From NCBI GenBank assembly GCA_003991915.1, contig RQTK01001000.1, forward strand, positions 30,334 to 94,333: 64,000 nucleotides of DNA. The letters run 5' to 3'. This DNA is from Elysia chlorotica (Eukaryota; Mollusca; Gastropoda; Plakobranchidae). The translations under genes and the position numbers were made by a program. The notes beneath the pieces are model-generated. The model was given only the letters and a program-made list of their open reading frames with translations, ran no database searches and was not told the origin of the DNA. This document shows, one piece after another, positions 1 to 11,209 of the stretch. Positions within the stretch are counted from its first letter, which is position 1, and the number at the start of each line of letters is the position of its first letter.

Positions 1-198
1 AAGAAGAAGAAGAAGAAGAAGAAGAAGAAGAAGAAGAAGAAGAAGAAGAAGAAGAAGAAGAAGAAGAAGAAGAAGAAGAAGAAGAAGAAGAAGAAGAAGA
101 AGAAGAAGAAGAAGAAGAAGAAGAAGAAGAAGGAGGAGGAGGAGGAGGAGGAGGAGGAGACGGAGGAGACGGAGGAGACGGAGGAAGAGGAGGAGAAC
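1..198. repeat. (AAG)n / (AGG)n microsatellite at window edge
   Basis: Pure AAG triplets run from the window start to about 131, then change to AGG and ACGGAGG units up to about 195. The array is cut by the window edge, so its full length is unknown. Purine-only GAA-type tracts of this length can form triplex DNA and are often mis-sized in assemblies. Confidence 0.97.
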
Positions 199-1309
199 TT
201 ATAAATACGTCCAAGCAAAATATTACAAATATCAATCAAACGACAAAAAGAGGGGGTAAAGTGTATCACAATTTCCTATGAGTGTGTTCAAGAGTTGGTG
301 CATCATGAACTTCCCAATTTGGTTATTTAATAAGAGGTCACAGAAACCGATGACGTCTGCGCAAGGGTACATTAGACGACGAGTAATTCAAGCTTTGTGA
401 TTGGAAGAAACATGCTAAGGCATAGAGGCGCCATGAAGGAATTAAAATAATGTCAATACCCAAATCAAACCTCTTTGTATTAATTTGTGTCAACCAAAAA
501 AACAAAACAAAAACAAAACAAAATCAAACAAAATACCCATCCGTCCAAAACAAACAACAACAACAACAACAAAACACAACAACAAAAATAGCCCAAAGTT
601 TGCACTTTAGGGTACTCCTTCTTTCAATGGGTATTTGCGATCCACACAACGACTCGATGACATAATCACACCTTTCAGGAACGCCGTGTTCAGACCGTCC
701 TTTGGCTACGTAAGTCTTTGATTCAGCTATGACTGGACGCCGATGCAGATCCCCTTACTGTCGTCTCCGTTTACCGCGAAACCTCTAATAATATATGCAA
801 AGAAAGGCGGGGGAAAGGGGGGGGGGGGTCTACAACCGTCGAAGTTTATTCCAACAATAGAAAAACGGCCGTCACTCCAATGCAGCGTATGACACAAATA
901 CAAATGTTATGGAATATAAAATTGATTTATTTAAATGAAACCAACCTTTTTTTCTATTTTTGCATTCAAAATTTTAAAGAAAACAATTTGTTTTCAACTT
1001 CAGTTTTAACCCCTTGACTTGAGTCCAAAAACGCGCGTTTATGCCCTCTGAGCTCAGGTATAGGCCTGAAAGGGATAAAGGCCATTCTCTCAGACAATGT
1101 ATGTATTATAAGATTGCGCAACCGCCAGGCCGATTTGGTTGGTTGGTTTCTTAACGCCTAACGTCTGGCAATGTTACGAACTGGCACACATAGACGATTG
1201 TGTGATTGTTTTAGCTTAGCGTACAACATCAGTGCTTTATAGGTTATATTGTGGATGGGTCACAACTCTAACGTCTGACAGTAATATTACACGTGCACAG
1301 GCACATTGT
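199..1309. other. Gene-free stretch
   Basis: I see no coding exon, tRNA or recognised repeat here. There are short A-rich and CAA-rich tracts at about 498-590 and a G run at about 821-828. The only open frame of note (450-665) is built on the CAA/A-rich low-complexity tract and is not credible as a gene. Confidence 0.6.
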
Positions 1310-1552
1310 GGGAATACCAGGACTCTTACCGTCTCAATCGATCACTAAACTGACACCGACCCAACAGGTAGGGAACGAAATCCGACAAAACAGAATTGCC
1401 CAACAGTTCTTGTGTAGACCTCCCGAGCCTTGACGATGTCGCCCCCTACTTATCAGTCTAATGTGACTGGTTGGGACATTTGCTGTAAAGCGCTTTGAGC
1501 TTTTTATAGGGAAAGCGCTCTATAAATAAATATTATTATTATTATTATTATT
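1310..1552. mobile_element. SINE fragment joined to a LINE-like 3' tail
   Basis: Positions 1368-1478 are a 111-bp segment repeated exactly at 2127-2237. Directly after it, 1479-1552 reads GCTGTAAAGCGCTTTGAGC followed by a short spacer, CTATAAATAA and an (ATT)n tail. That ending is typical of CR1/L2-type LINE 3' ends and of SINEs that borrow them. The junction suggests either a SINE with a LINE-derived tail or two nested insertions. Family assignment is inference. Confidence 0.55.
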
Positions 1553-1770
1553 TAATTTAATCCTAAATAAGAATATTTTGTAAGGACAAAGGAGAACAGG
1601 ATGATTTTCATCCGGGCACTGGCGTTGTCAGCTACTAACAAGTAGCAGGTTCATGATCCTAAATTATTAGACCGATTTATACAGACTGAGACATCTCATT
1701 GGCAAATCGCACTGTCCATTTTCTTCTTTAAAGGCTTAAGATATAATGCGCGTAAAGCATGTAAAATCGT

Positions 1771-2014
1771 AGGGCGATCGGGTGCAAGTGGTAGAGCTTA
1801 TGTTTTCTAATCGGTAGGTCGTTCGTTCGAAACCCACGGTAGGTTTAAAATTTATTTGTCCGATTTCGTCTCCAAAAGATTGGGTCGGTGTCAGTTGTAA
1901 TGCAACAGACTGAGACAGGAGTCTCCCCGCCCTGTCTCGTCTGTGGCAACACATCAAATTATCGTTGGATCCGTTTACAATATAGTATAAACAGCGCTAA
2001 TGTTGAACTTACGG
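1771..2014 (+). mobile_element. tRNA-derived SINE, near full length
   Basis: A tRNA-like head has an A-box-like GGGTGCAAGTGGTAGAGC (about 1779-1797) and a B-box-like GTTCGAAACCC (about 1825-1836). A middle region contains GGGTCGGTGTCAG, and the 3' part ends in CAATATAGTATAAACAGC followed by GCTAATGTTG. This arrangement recurs through the window, for example at 35660, 45405 and 54811. It is the best reference copy for the family here. I have no database name for it. Confidence 0.7.
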
Positions 2015-2126
2015 GTCTCCATAAATATTACGTGCTGCCACACAATGACAGAACGGAGATACCAAGACACGCCCCAATCAGTCACATTATAGTTGTTTTT
2101 TATCTATACTGGCATGGACACAACCA

Positions 2127-2357
2127 GTAGGGAACGAAATCCGACAAAACAGAATTGCCCAACAGTTCTTGTGTAGACCTCCCGAGCCTTGACGATGTCG
2201 CCCCCTACTTATCAGTCTAATGTGACTGGTTGGGACAGGAGTCATTTTATCGCCGCCTGTTCTCGCATGTGGCAGCACATGACATTGTCAGACGTCAGTC
2301 GTGTTGCCCGTCCACATTATAGTCTATATAGTGCTGATGTTGGATGTTAAACCAAGT
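2127..2357. mobile_element. SINE composite containing the 111-bp repeat
   Basis: The first 111 bp (2127-2237) equal 1368-1478 base for base. The rest (2238-2357) is the SINE 3' region in plus orientation, ending in TATATAGTGCTGATGTTGG. The identical 111 bp in two places 760 bp apart points to recent duplication or gene conversion. Confidence 0.6.
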
Positions 2358-3217
2358 CAACTATAAATAAAACTACTCCCCCTTCCATTCCCCCATCACC
2401 ATCTCTCCCCCCCGAGACATTGACAAGAATTTGAACTAAGTCACGGGTCCGTGTAAATGTGTTCTATATAATAATTATAATGCATGTATTGTCTTATAAA
2501 GTGCATATGAGAAGGGACCAGGTAAAATAAGCAATTATTAAAAGCCTGTTAATCTAGTTTATCACATTAGTTGTATAATGTCTTACCTCATTTCGAAAAT
2601 ATTACAGATTTTGAGTTTTTAGCACTGAGAGTGAGATAGGACATTATAGAGCCGAGGTCATGGGTTGCTTATACGGTTCAGAGAGCAACGGGTAGCAGCA
2701 TAGTCTACGGGGAATCCCCGTTCTACAATCTGCTGGACCATAGCGACTTTATAGATTGGAATCATAATCTAGGTCGCAATGTTCTAATCTAACCATTTTT
2801 ATATCTCGGTCTCTATCACCTGATACGAGAGCGTGCTGCTATAGACTTGACCTTGCCCGCTGCCTAAAATTAGGCCTAACCAAGGCTTCCAAAGAGATTC
2901 CCCTATAAGCTATTAATAGACGTCTCGCAGTCGAGCTCTTCTTGAGACTTGAGAAGTTGAGACAATGAGAGGCGTTGCTCTCGGTCCACTGGCTTATGAG
3001 TGTGTACACTTCGCTCTCAGTCCATTATGATTGAGAACTGTAGTAGCTTGCCGCACCCCCAGATAGGGAAACCCGACACAAAATACGCAGGTTTTAATTC
3101 AATAATGGAGAATCTAATTCTAAAGCCATCACTGTTCATGTCCTTCAATTAAGCTTAACATTAATTTTCCTTCTTCGTAGATACAAACATTAATCTTAGT
3201 TCAAACAGATTCTGTCG
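2358..3217. other. Gene-free stretch with short palindromes
   Basis: No coding exon seen. Around 2705-2725 there is a short perfect palindrome (ACGGGGAATCCCCGT). The surrounding 2640-2890 is less AT-rich than its neighbours. I cannot tie it to a known element. Confidence 0.4.
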
Positions 3218-3641
<424 letters not shown>

Positions 3642-3914
3642 TGATTGCTTGTTAATTTTGTATCTTATAATCATCGTTTCTACAAAAAAAATGCAAGGAT
3701 AGATTTAGAATCACAGTTCATAATTATGTTATTTTTTCAAAGTTTACTTTAAATCGACTAATTGAACATAAATCTGGCTTTCTCGCCTTACACTCTTCGT
3801 AATTAATGTGCCTTTGACTGTGTGGTACTGTGCAATGAATTAAGGCTATCATGGTTTTCAAAGATCTTCCTAATGCGAATATCAGCCAGCGGCTATATTT
3901 CGACGCAAAGATAT

Positions 3915-3990
3915 TTCCGATTCAGCGTTCAAACCCTAACCCACTAAAAGCCGAGAGTCTACCACTAGACCAGAAAAGACTGCTAAATAA
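3915..3990 (-). mobile_element. tRNA-like fragment (degenerate SINE head?)
   Basis: On the minus strand the sequence TGGTCTAGTGGTAGACTC followed by GGTTTGAACGC resembles a tRNA A box and B box. No clean acceptor stem or CCA-compatible end is visible, so I read it as a decayed SINE head rather than a working tRNA gene. Confidence 0.35.
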
Positions 3991-4305
3991 TCTTTGGTCC
4001 GATTAAATTTTAAAAAAAAATGATGCATGAAATATCACGCCTTGTATGAATGCGTGCTGTTTGTTTTGTAAGAATATCATTGTTTTCTATGTTCAATCTC
4101 ATGTTCTTTTCTAATGAAATTTTAAGGAGTAAAGCGCCATGAGCTGAGATGGCGCTCCATAAACCATCTGTATTATATTTTATTTAAAAGCGAAGCTGTC
4201 TACTTGGTTAACGTCCCCTAAATCTCTAGGAATATCATATAAAGCGTTGGAACCCAAGATCGGAATACCCGTAACTTGGTTGGTCCCCTTAGAGTTATAG
4301 TATAC

Positions 4306-4436
4306 ATATACTGACACCGACCCAAACAGTAGGGGACTAAATTCAACAAACAAATAGGTCCGATCGTGGGATCGAACCGGGGAGTCGCGGGCCTCCCGAA
4401 TATTAGGCCAACGCTCTATCACTAAGCCAGCATGTC
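4306..4436 (-). mobile_element. tRNA-derived SINE fragment
   Basis: The minus strand shows the A-box-like TGGCTTAGTGATAGAGCG, the B-box GGTTCGATCCC and then the GGGTCGGTGTCAGTATA block. Only the head and middle are present; the 3' domain is missing. Confidence 0.7.
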
Positions 4437-4494
4437 ACATGTTGATAAACCCAATCCTCTATTTTGAGAATTTTATTAATCATTTTCACTCTGC

Positions 4495-5440
4495 GCTACT
4501 CCTGAGATTGTTCCGTAATAAATTCCCCTAGAAAACAAAGCATTATTGCACAATGCACAGGCTAAGGGTTGTCGATAGAAAGCACTCCAATTTCTCCTAA
4601 ATCTTTGCGAGTGTTTACCGAGCATTCGAGCAACATGAGTGTTTACTGTTGACATAGGTGAGATAAACGATAAAAGCTCAATCTGTTATGAAATGCACCG
4701 AAAGGCGTATCTCGGACTTGGACCGTCACATTATACTGACACCGCCCCACCTAGTATGGGGAGACGTAATCCGACATCCTTTTTGCCCGATTGTGGAATC
4801 GGGTGGGAGAATTTCCCGCATATAAGCCCAGCATCATTTAAACCTGCATGCCACTTCTATTGTGAAATTCAAGCTTTTATTTCCCGAATTTTTTAATATA
4901 ATTGTCTGGGGCAATACTGAGAAGGCTGCCTAGGTTTCACAGACGTAGAACTGGGACTGGCCACGGCGGCACGGCCATTAGTCAGTCAGTCCTGAGATTC
5001 TCCTTAATCAAAATCCCCAACACAGCGAAGCTTTGTTGCTCAATGCACAGGTTGGTCTAAAGAACACTATGACGTTTCCGGCACTCTTACAGTTTATTGG
5101 TACAAACAAGGTATTCATAGAATCGATCATGGATTTTGAAATATCAATTTATTAAACCTTCAAAGGCCTGATAAGTGATTATCTTTACTTTTAAAAATCA
5201 TTGAGTCTAAATACACTTCCTCAATAAACCGTGGAGAAATAGAGGCTTAGAATTTAGGTAGATCTACAATACATGAGAATGTATGGGCCGGATCTAAAGA
5301 AACATGTACCAACAAACTGTACGAGTGCCACGTCTCCTAAATCTTTGCGATTGTGGACCAAACAGCACGAGTGTTTACGGTTGATACGGGCAAGACAAAA
5401 ACTTTATCTGTCTATGATGCAGCGAAAAGGCCACGTTTAA
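4495..5440. repeat. Diverged local duplication
   Basis: Two blocks share order and sequence. CTCCTGAGATTG ... CAATGCACAGG at about 4500-4562 matches about 4989-5052. CTCCTAAATCTTTGCGA with the following GAGTGTTTAC block at about 4594-4650 matches about 5334-5380. A SINE fragment (4725-4836) interrupts the first copy. The copies are clearly old, with many substitutions and indels. Confidence 0.5.
4725..4836 (-). mobile_element. SINE fragment
   Basis: This is a minus-strand copy of the SINE middle region with the start of the tRNA-like head. The B box is degenerate (GATTCCACAATCGG on the minus strand). It is inserted inside the duplication at 4495-5440. Confidence 0.55.
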
Positions 5441-6126
5441 AACAATATTTATGTACCAACGTTAAATCTGCTTTCGGGGAAATTACATTGTACCAAGAGT
5501 TGCAATTCTAAGAAACCATCTACAGCTGACCTGGCAAATTTTCGTTACTCAAGTGAGTCTTGAAAGATTTCTAGGAAGTCTTGGATGTTTGGTGATAAAC
5601 AGATTTTTTGGGGGAAAAAAAAGAAATGCAGGGCCAAGATTAGTAACGTAATAAGTACCACAGAGTGTGAAATAGTGAGATGCTTCGTGGGAAAGATTTT
5701 GCATAAGTGGGTCGGGATAATTTAATAATTAAGGCGGTTGCTTGTGTTTGGAAATAATTTAACAATTTCAATATTTGAACACTACTGTATGTGAAAGGCA
5801 CATGCAGGGCAAACAAAGACTAAATGTATTATAGATTTATTGAGACGTTTCACAAAAAGAGCTAGCTATTGCAAGAGGAAGCTCGCGAGATGCGTGTTAA
5901 CATTTTCTTTATTGGAAAAGGGATAGGCTTTTTACTGTCGTTTTAAGAAGGAAGTTACCGCCTTAATTGTCATAATCCATAATTACACGCAAAATCCACC
6001 CTTGAAACGTCTCGCAATATCTATAATCTCTGGTTGTATTGCGTGTACGTTTCAAATACAATAGCGTACTTATTCTATAAAAAAAATGTATATGATTGTA
6101 TTATATACAGCCCACTGTAATGGGTA
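5441..6126. other. Gene-free stretch
   Basis: AT-rich sequence with no exon, tRNA or repeat that I can recognise. Confidence 0.5.
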
Positions 6127-6372
6127 TCCCCCGGACACTGGGTTTGGGGGGCGTGGCTGTGCTGAGGTTAAATCTTCGGCCTCCGGTGGAGGAGGCCCGG
6201 GTTCGAATCTCGACCGAGTGGCCATTTTTCCTAATGGGTCGGCGCTTTTACGTGCTGCCACACAGAGACAGTGCGGGGTGAGAAGCTGACCAAACTCTCT
6301 GCGGAGACAAATCAACAGCGCCAGTGTTTTACCAACGATAAATTATACTATAGGTCGCTAAAAAAATGAGTT
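6127..6372 (+). mobile_element. SINE of a second subtype
   Basis: A G-rich head carries the B box GGGTTCGAATCTCG at about 6199-6212, followed by TTTTACGTGCTGCCACACAG and a 3' region ending in a run before GAGTTGAGTT. The 3' half differs from the SINE at 1771 but is repeated at about 6812-6966, so this is a separate subtype or a chimera. Confidence 0.55.
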
Positions 6373-6689
6373 GAGTTCCACTATAGTTCTAATCGACCAT
6401 GGTCATTGCTGATCCCAGCTTAGTGTGACCGACCAAGTCCTAGGTAATGAGGTATTCAAATATGGGGTCCCGTATCCGGATATATTAAGAATAAAGATTA
6501 ATAGATATTCTTGAGACTTGGAGGAGACTTTGGGAGAGCCTAGCTTTTCCAATGAAAGATTGCCATCTCTGGAAGAACAATATTATGTCCAATCCATACA
6601 TGTATGTTGTTTGACAGTGAGTAACTGTCCAAACTTAAAAAAAAACAACTACTGATGCTTGGACTTACCGTGTGCCTGCCTAGGTAGAC

Positions 6690-7120
6690 CACAGCGCTCG
6701 CCCCTCGGCCCAGAGAGTCCGCAGTGTTCCATGTGTAGTTCGAGGTGCTGACCAAACTCCCTGGGGACACAAAACAATAGGGAATACACTGTATCAGTTT
6801 GTTGGAGAATTTTACGTGTTGCCACACAGAGAAAGTGCGGGTTTTCTTGTGCGGTTCGAGATGCGGACAAAATTCCCTGCGGAGAAAAACCAACAGGGTT
6901 TAGTACAGAGCCAGTGTTTTACCAACAATAAACGAATCATCGGTTGCCTAAAAGATGAGTTGAGTTTTACATCAGCACAAAAGACTATATTGTGGACGGA
7001 TTCCAACAAAAACAAAGTATGACAATTTTACATGCTGCCATACAAACATTTTGGGTTGGGTTGGGTTGATTGCTTAATGTCCACCGTCAACACTATAATT
7101 ATAAACTATATTGTTTTGAA
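6690..7120. mobile_element. Nested SINE fragments
   Basis: Pieces at about 6731-6790 and 6812-6966 repeat the 3' half of the element at 6127-6372: the CACACAGAGA block, CTGCGGAGA and CCAGTGTTTTACCAAC. A third piece begins at about 7031. The order suggests partial tandem duplication of the 3' half. Confidence 0.45.
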
Positions 7121-8604
7121 CCAGGTACCTCATGAATGGGAGACTAACGCTCTACCTAATATGGATTATAATAAAGACAGTCATCTTACCAACAATAATC
7201 TACGCGTATGTCGCCAAAAAATCTCAAATGAAGTGTTACCGAATGATCTTCAGAATATCATGAATAGATAAAGCAACTAATAAAGAAATTATGCCAATAC
7301 TTGGTATATTTGTATCAAGAAACCTCCTCTAATGTCATGAGACTTAAACGTAACCAATTATGCCAGATCAAACGCCATGAAAAACACGAGAAGCACATTC
7401 CAAAAAAAAATAAAAAATTAAGGCCAATATAGAGGGCAAAAGAGGAATGTATAACCTTTGAGGGAAATAACATGTCTACAATATTGGTGAAAAAATAATT
7501 ATTGGGTGACCTTTTTCTTCACTACAGTGAGTTATTTTGTATGTACGGCACGTCGGCACTGTAACGGCTATACACGTACACGTATTGTGCCCATGATGTC
7601 CTTAAAAGACAGTTAATACATTACACTAGTTACAACGGTGCCTCCTTTATTTCTCTGGACGGCAGAAGCATAAAAATTGTGCACACAAAAAAGGTTACTT
7701 AAAAGTGAAGGGTATGTACAACAGATTAAAAGATCGGTGTGAAGGGTTATCACAATTGAATTTTATTTTATTTAGAAACATCACTAGGCGCTGAGGACAA
7801 AGAAAAGTAAATATGCTCCCTAGAGGTTTGGGAGGCAGGTGCAGATTTTTTTTCCCGGTGAAAAGGCGGACAGTCAACCAAAATGTGGCTTACGGATGAT
7901 TTTGAACAAAAATTAAAGCTTTACTTCTAAAGGAATAATGTATCGTAGGCTAAGTACAAAAGCCATCGTACGCTTGCAACTCGTCTTGAGAAGTCTAATT
8001 CGTATCCCTGCGAGTAATACGTGTTGAAAGCCTACCTCAACGTTGCCCTAACGAACCAGTGTCTTGATATAATTATATACTGTATAACGTTTAATACTTT
8101 TTTGTTCGGTCAAATCCTGCTGAAAATGCATTTCTCTAAAAATTCATTTGTAGGCTTCACTCTCTATACGTGTAGATATATTATTTGACACGTACATTGC
8201 ACAATCTAAAAAATTAATTCTTATTTAAACATGTTTTCTCAATACATGAACGTTGTAATTTTGAAATTGTTTCAATCTTTTTTTTTTTTACTTTTTTTTT
8301 TCACATCCACCCACTCCTCCGGTTTTATTTTTTTATGATGAAACAGCTTGAAATGTGTTCAGGCACTAAATCCCACGGATGCAAAGAGAAATCGGTTATT
8401 TTTTTACTTAACGGAAACCATTGTCTCTTTCTCATTTATTTGACGTCAGCGCGTACACGCACACACACATTCACACAAAACGCTTCAATGAACAATAAAC
8501 CATGAGCAAAAGTAAAATGATTCATTAAAAAAAAGAATTTAGCCGAACAACAACCGCGGAGATTCAGTAACGAGAAATAGCGCCCAAGCTACAAAATAAT
8601 CAAT

Positions 8605-8606
<2 letters not shown>
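7121..8606. other. Gene-free stretch
   Basis: AT-rich DNA without a supportable gene. It has short T runs at about 8279-8302. Short open frames are scattered and have no protein-like composition. Confidence 0.5.
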
Positions 8607-8663
<57 letters not shown>

Positions 8664-8720
8664 AAGGGAGAGAAAGAGAGAGATAGAGAGACAGAAAGAG
8701 AGAGAGACAGAATAAAAAGG
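8607..8720. repeat. (AG)n microsatellite, decaying on the right
   Basis: Near-perfect AG units run from 8609 to about 8660 and then become interrupted by GGGA, ATAG and ACAG up to about 8740. Open frames on the minus strand are translations of the repeat. Confidence 0.95.
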
Positions 8721-9024
8721 AGAGAGATAGAAAGAGACACAGAGGCACGCAAGTCTTTTAAGAGTATGTTTTATGTACATAAAAATACGCCATGATCAGC
8801 TATTTTTCCTCATTTGTTCACTCAATCTCACGTTATTATTTTTATTTTAATTTTTTGGCTTTTATTTTTATTTTTTGCACAATTTGACAGACAATCAAGG
8901 CAGCAGCGATTTTTTCTTACTCCCCACCACTTCTCTGCCTCGGATCCAGACTTTTCGACGAAAAACGTTTCCTAGAAAAAGGTTCTTGGATTTCCCTCGT
9001 TAGATGACTTATTTAAAAATAGAC

Positions 9025-9100
9025 GTACCAACGCGTTTCCCTGGGAATTGAACCGCCGAACCACGACCTTCGAAATTAGAGCAAGGTTAGCAGTAGTACG
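9025..9100 (-). mobile_element. tRNA-like SINE head fragment
   Basis: On the minus strand an A-box-like segment is followed by the B-box-like GGTTCAATTCCC. The 3' SINE region is absent. Confidence 0.35.
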
Positions 9101-9354
9101 AACCAGAGTGTGCAGTTACTTGCATTGGGTGCTTATCTTGAAATGTTGATATAATGATACTTTCATTTAAAAGATAATTGAAGCAGCTCTTTTAATTTTT
9201 TTTTTTTAATTACTGAGCAAACCCATCGTACATAGAATCAGGAATGTCCAAAATTATATAGTTTCCCCCTGGTTGCGTTTCCTTTTCTCTCCCCCCCCTC
9301 CCCTTCCCCTCTTTTTAATAACAAATCAATAAAATTACGATTTCAGCCGTAGAT

Positions 9355-9446
<92 letters not shown>

Positions 9447-9457
9447 TGTTGTTGTTG
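9355..9457. repeat. (AGT)n microsatellite
   Basis: About 92 bp of AGT triplets are followed by a few TTG units. A related, shorter array at 11209-11277 begins the second copy of the tandem duplication, so the array marks the left edge of both units. Confidence 0.95.
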
Positions 9458-10604
9458 TAGTAATGGCAAAGACGCAGCTGTATACGGAGCGATTGCGTCC
9501 TTAAAATAGCGTCTATATAGTCTATATCAATACCACTCCCAATCCCCACCACAAAAAGGCCCACACCCGTTTTGCCACAAATATGTGGAATTCCATATCA
9601 TTTTCGTGTGTGTGTGTGTGAGTGTGTGTGTGCGTGTGTGCGTTTATGGATGTATAATAATATAGTTTCTTTAAAGCTGGAGGAATAGGTCCAAATTTTT
9701 CTTATTGTTTACTTTTGGTTTTTATTTTTCCTTTTGTTTGGCTTGTTGTTTTTTTTAAATAAAAGTACTCGCAACGTACAAGAGGTTATAATGTAGGAGG
9801 AAAGAATTTAACACGAGAATCGAAGTAAAATGTACAGAGGCGCATGTCAATAATTCTTTGAGCATGATTCAATGGGCGTGCCTTGGAGACTAAGCTACAC
9901 AAAGCTGTCATGATTTCATTGAGCCGAAAGTAGGAGGAATCTTGCGCAATGCATGGTGGGGATTTTAGGAAGTGTCGCACGATAAACCTGTTGATAAAAA
10001 GGGCGAGGCAGAACACACACAAAATAATGTCAGGGTGCTAACACAATGGTCTTTCTCAAAATCAGTAGTTTTTAGAAAAACGAAATAAGCTTTGAAAATG
10101 ACAGGTTTTTTTTTTTTAATGTATGTGATTTTAATTTTTCCTACAAATTTGGCACACCCGATTTTTTTTCTTTATCGTGTACAACAATTATATGTGTAAT
10201 TATTTAAAGACTCTTGTGGCGGGTTATTTCGATTTTATCTGTGAGATAGACCATTACGTTAGCAAGATGACGATTATAAAGTTATACGTAGGTGCGCACT
10301 ATGATAATAAGAAAACTTGGAGGTAACGAAAGACAACGGCTACCCTAGGTAGGGCGAGAAAGGCGTGAATTCAGGATAGATACAGGAATAAGAAGGCTTA
10401 GGACGAGTTACAAATTACCGCGACGGTGCACATACGACCGCTGGATCAGTTTCAGAGAATTAAAAACGTACATCCTACTTTACTGGTGATATACCGAAAA
10501 CCGTCACATTTCAGAATACATACAGCTGTTTTGAAAAATATCAATGAAAATAATGCAACCGACACAAATCAGAACGAACTCATGTCTCAGTCGGTCATAT
10601 TATA

Positions 10605-10745
10605 AATACATGCACTGGCAATGATGCCGACTCAACTAGTTGGAGAAGATATCGGACAATTACATTATTGACTGATTGTGGATTTCGAACCGTACACATC
10701 CCAAATCGGCGACCAACTTTCTACCACTTGAGCCAATTCGCCCCC
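10605..10745 (-). mobile_element. SINE fragment in duplication unit 1
   Basis: A minus-strand SINE head and middle are recognisable from CTCAAGTGGTAGAAAGTTGG and the CCAACTAGTTGAGTC block. The B box is weak. The same element sits at 12700-12850 in unit 2, so it predates the duplication. Confidence 0.55.
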
Positions 10746-11209
10746 CTCAGTGAATGGTACAGACATCGTAAAAGTTTTTGTTTTAGATTGGGGGGCCGGC
10801 AGGTATGCAAAAAGAAACAAAGTTTCAGAGGGGAGCTACAAAGGTATTTTGTGACATTTTCGTGCACGGCTAATTGTTTAAAATTCACGAAGCTCAATGG
10901 TTAACTTAAAGTGTGTGACATTTAAAAACACATTTAAGCGATACAAGTATAATAACGCATCGACATCTCAGTTGTATAATAATATCATTCATGCATATCT
11001 AGATTTTTGACATTTTACAATAAACCAAAGATCATCGCTTCGTTCCCTTATTTATAAAATAGTCTACGTTTCCTTTGGTATATTCGACATGAGATAGGAC
11101 TCTATATAACTGTGGTGACTATTTATGGTTGTATAAATTTCTGTACTGTGTCCCATTGGCCAAATGTTATTTACATACAAAATAAAAACGAGGAGGAATG
11201 TGTAACGGC

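Larger units (their letters stand above)
9355..11209 (+). repeat. Tandem segmental duplication, unit 1
   Basis: This unit runs from the (AGT)n tract to GTGTAACGGCAT (ending 11209). It matches 11210-13348 in the same order and orientation at high identity. Shared landmarks are CCACCACAAAAAGGCCCAC (about 9546 and 11612), a (TG)n tract, a SINE fragment and the GAGGAGGAATGTG end. No transposon termini are seen, so unequal exchange at the triplet tract is the simplest origin. Confidence 0.85.

Noticed and set aside
3915-4436. Possible working tRNA genes on the minus strand
   Set aside because: A and B boxes are present but a full cloverleaf is not apparent, and the second copy continues into the SINE middle block, so both are SINE heads.
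4639-4896. 85-codon frame
   Set aside because: It runs through a minus-strand SINE fragment and has no splice or family support.
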